In this document: positions 63,509 through 64,000 of the stretch, piece by piece
Layout: each line of letters starts with the position of its first letter
How positions within the stretch are numbered: position 1 is the first letter of the stretch
DNA from: Malaciobacter marinus
GTDB lineage: Bacteria > Campylobacterota > Campylobacteria > Campylobacterales > Arcobacteraceae
Assembly (NCBI RefSeq): GCF_003544855.1
Contig: NZ_CP032101.1
Coordinates: 1,364,001-1,428,000, forward strand
DNA: 64,000 bases
Direction: 5' to 3'
The notes under the pieces: model-generated
Told to the model about the DNA's origin: nothing
Databases searched by the model: none
The model's input: only the letters and a program-made list of their open reading frames with translations
Translations under genes and position numbers: made by a program

Positions 63509-64000
63509 GATTGAACCTCTTCTTTTTTTGTAAATCTTGCTTTTAACTTTGTGAAGTATGTAGGAATATTATTAAATCCAATAACACTATCAACAACTAA
63601 TGCAGTTCCACTTAAAGCAAGTAGGGCAGTGCTAAATTTTTCAGAACTTAGTGTTCCCTCTGCTCTTGCTTTATCTACTGTATTAACTGCGCTGTTTTTA
63701 AATAGCTCTTGTGCGATTGGATTTAACAATGCTTCTTGCCCCTCTCTTTGTTGCTTTATACCTTGTAAAACTGATAATCCAGTTGTGATAATATCTTCAC
63801 TTTCATTTACTGTTGTTTTATGTGCAGCTTTTGCATTGTTATTAATTTTAGGCTCTTTATTTACTCCTAAGATAATATCAATTAAAAAAGGTTTACTTCT
63901 ACCTTTTAAGCTGTTAAAAGAGTATTGACTTTGTAAAGGCTCTGCAAGTTTTGCAAGTTCTTTATTTGTCATCTTTTCAAGTTCTGCCCTTGTCTTTGTT
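63505..64000 (-). CDS. Protein cut by the window edge, SAP-like N-part, hydrophobic middle
   Basis: The frame is open to the window end, so the start is unknown; the internal ATG at 63972 has no clear ribosome site. The visible end reads KTRAELEKMTNKELAKLAEP, then a helical region resembling a SAP-type DNA-binding turn (MTNKELAKLAEPLQSQYSFN, then a SKPFLIDIILG helix). It has a hydrophobic stretch (ALLALSGTALVVDSVIGF) and a basic tail. It is coupled to the ATPase by a four-base overlap. Function unknown; it could link DNA to the packaging complex. Confidence 0.6.
   Translation of the reverse strand, partial: TKTRAELEKMTNKELAKLAEPLQSQYSFNSLKGRSKPFLIDIILGVNKEPKINNNAKAAHKTTVNESEDIITTGLSVLQGIKQQREGQEALLNPIAQELFKNSAVNTVDKARAEGTLSSEKFSTALLALSGTALVVDSVIGFNNIPTYFTKLKARFTKKEEVQS

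Noticed and set aside
1-64000. tRNA or rRNA genes, insertion sequences
   Set aside because: I saw no cloverleaf with CCA-adjacent acceptor, no rRNA-like stretch and no transposase frame in the window.

Overview
The window is AT-rich chromosomal DNA from a campylobacterotan (epsilonproteobacterial) genome, most likely an Arcobacter-type organism. The evidence is family-level: a HobA homologue lying between lysC and holB-folP, a gltX2-like/yggT/slt run, an M16/mqnC/bamA run with menaquinone made by the futalosine route, a Na+-pumping oxaloacetate decarboxylase beside pckA, and strong A/T codon preference. These gene orders match Helicobacter/Campylobacter synteny as I recall it; I could not run a search.

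Bases 1-29151 are housekeeping. They hold the tail of a RibBA-type riboflavin gene, a pckA-oadB-oadA-oadG gluconeogenic/Na+-pump operon, an S24 (LexA/CI-like) repressor, then metG, fbp, mobB, slt, yggT, a GluRS-like gene, an M16 peptidase homologue, mqnC, bamA, tyrA, folP, holB, hobA, lysC, rppH, hemW, prmC, an M3 oligopeptidase and a CbiX-type chelatase. Several proteins keep the fold but lack catalytic motifs: the GluRS-like protein lacks HIGH and KMSKS, the M16 protein lacks HxxEH, and a Mur-ligase-like protein lacks its ATPase.

Bases 29452-56417 are one complete type VI secretion locus on the + strand. The order is tssA-B-C-E-F-G-H(clpV), a tiny lipoprotein, an FHA protein, tssJ-K-L-M, a PP2C phosphatase, a Ser/Thr kinase, hcp and vgrG. 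A cargo module follows: a secreted Sel1-repeat protein, a DUF2235/Tle1-type phospholipase, a single-pass membrane protein and a lipoprotein. No PAAR gene is visible.

Bases about 56440-64000 differ in character. They look like the left part of an integrated tailless virus of the double-jelly-roll capsid lineage (PM2/autolykivirus/tectivirus-like). The genes run on the - strand. In transcription order they are a protein cut by the window edge, a HerA/FtsK (A32-like) packaging ATPase, two 33-aa hydrophobic peptides, a 316-aa candidate double-jelly-roll major capsid protein, several small single-pass membrane proteins, a beta-rich candidate spike/penton protein, a lysozyme-like muralytic enzyme, more tiny membrane proteins and a lipoprotein. 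No terminase, portal, tail or integrase gene is present in the window. The non-coding parts are also unusual: three perfect 22-bp tandem repeats beside a ribbon-helix-helix-like gene, a GC-rich hairpin-dense segment, a well-formed + strand promoter-plus-terminator unit predicting an ~86-nt RNA antisense to the capsid operon leader, and palindromes at the chromosome junction that could be a Xer-type integration site. This element is the most novel part of the window.
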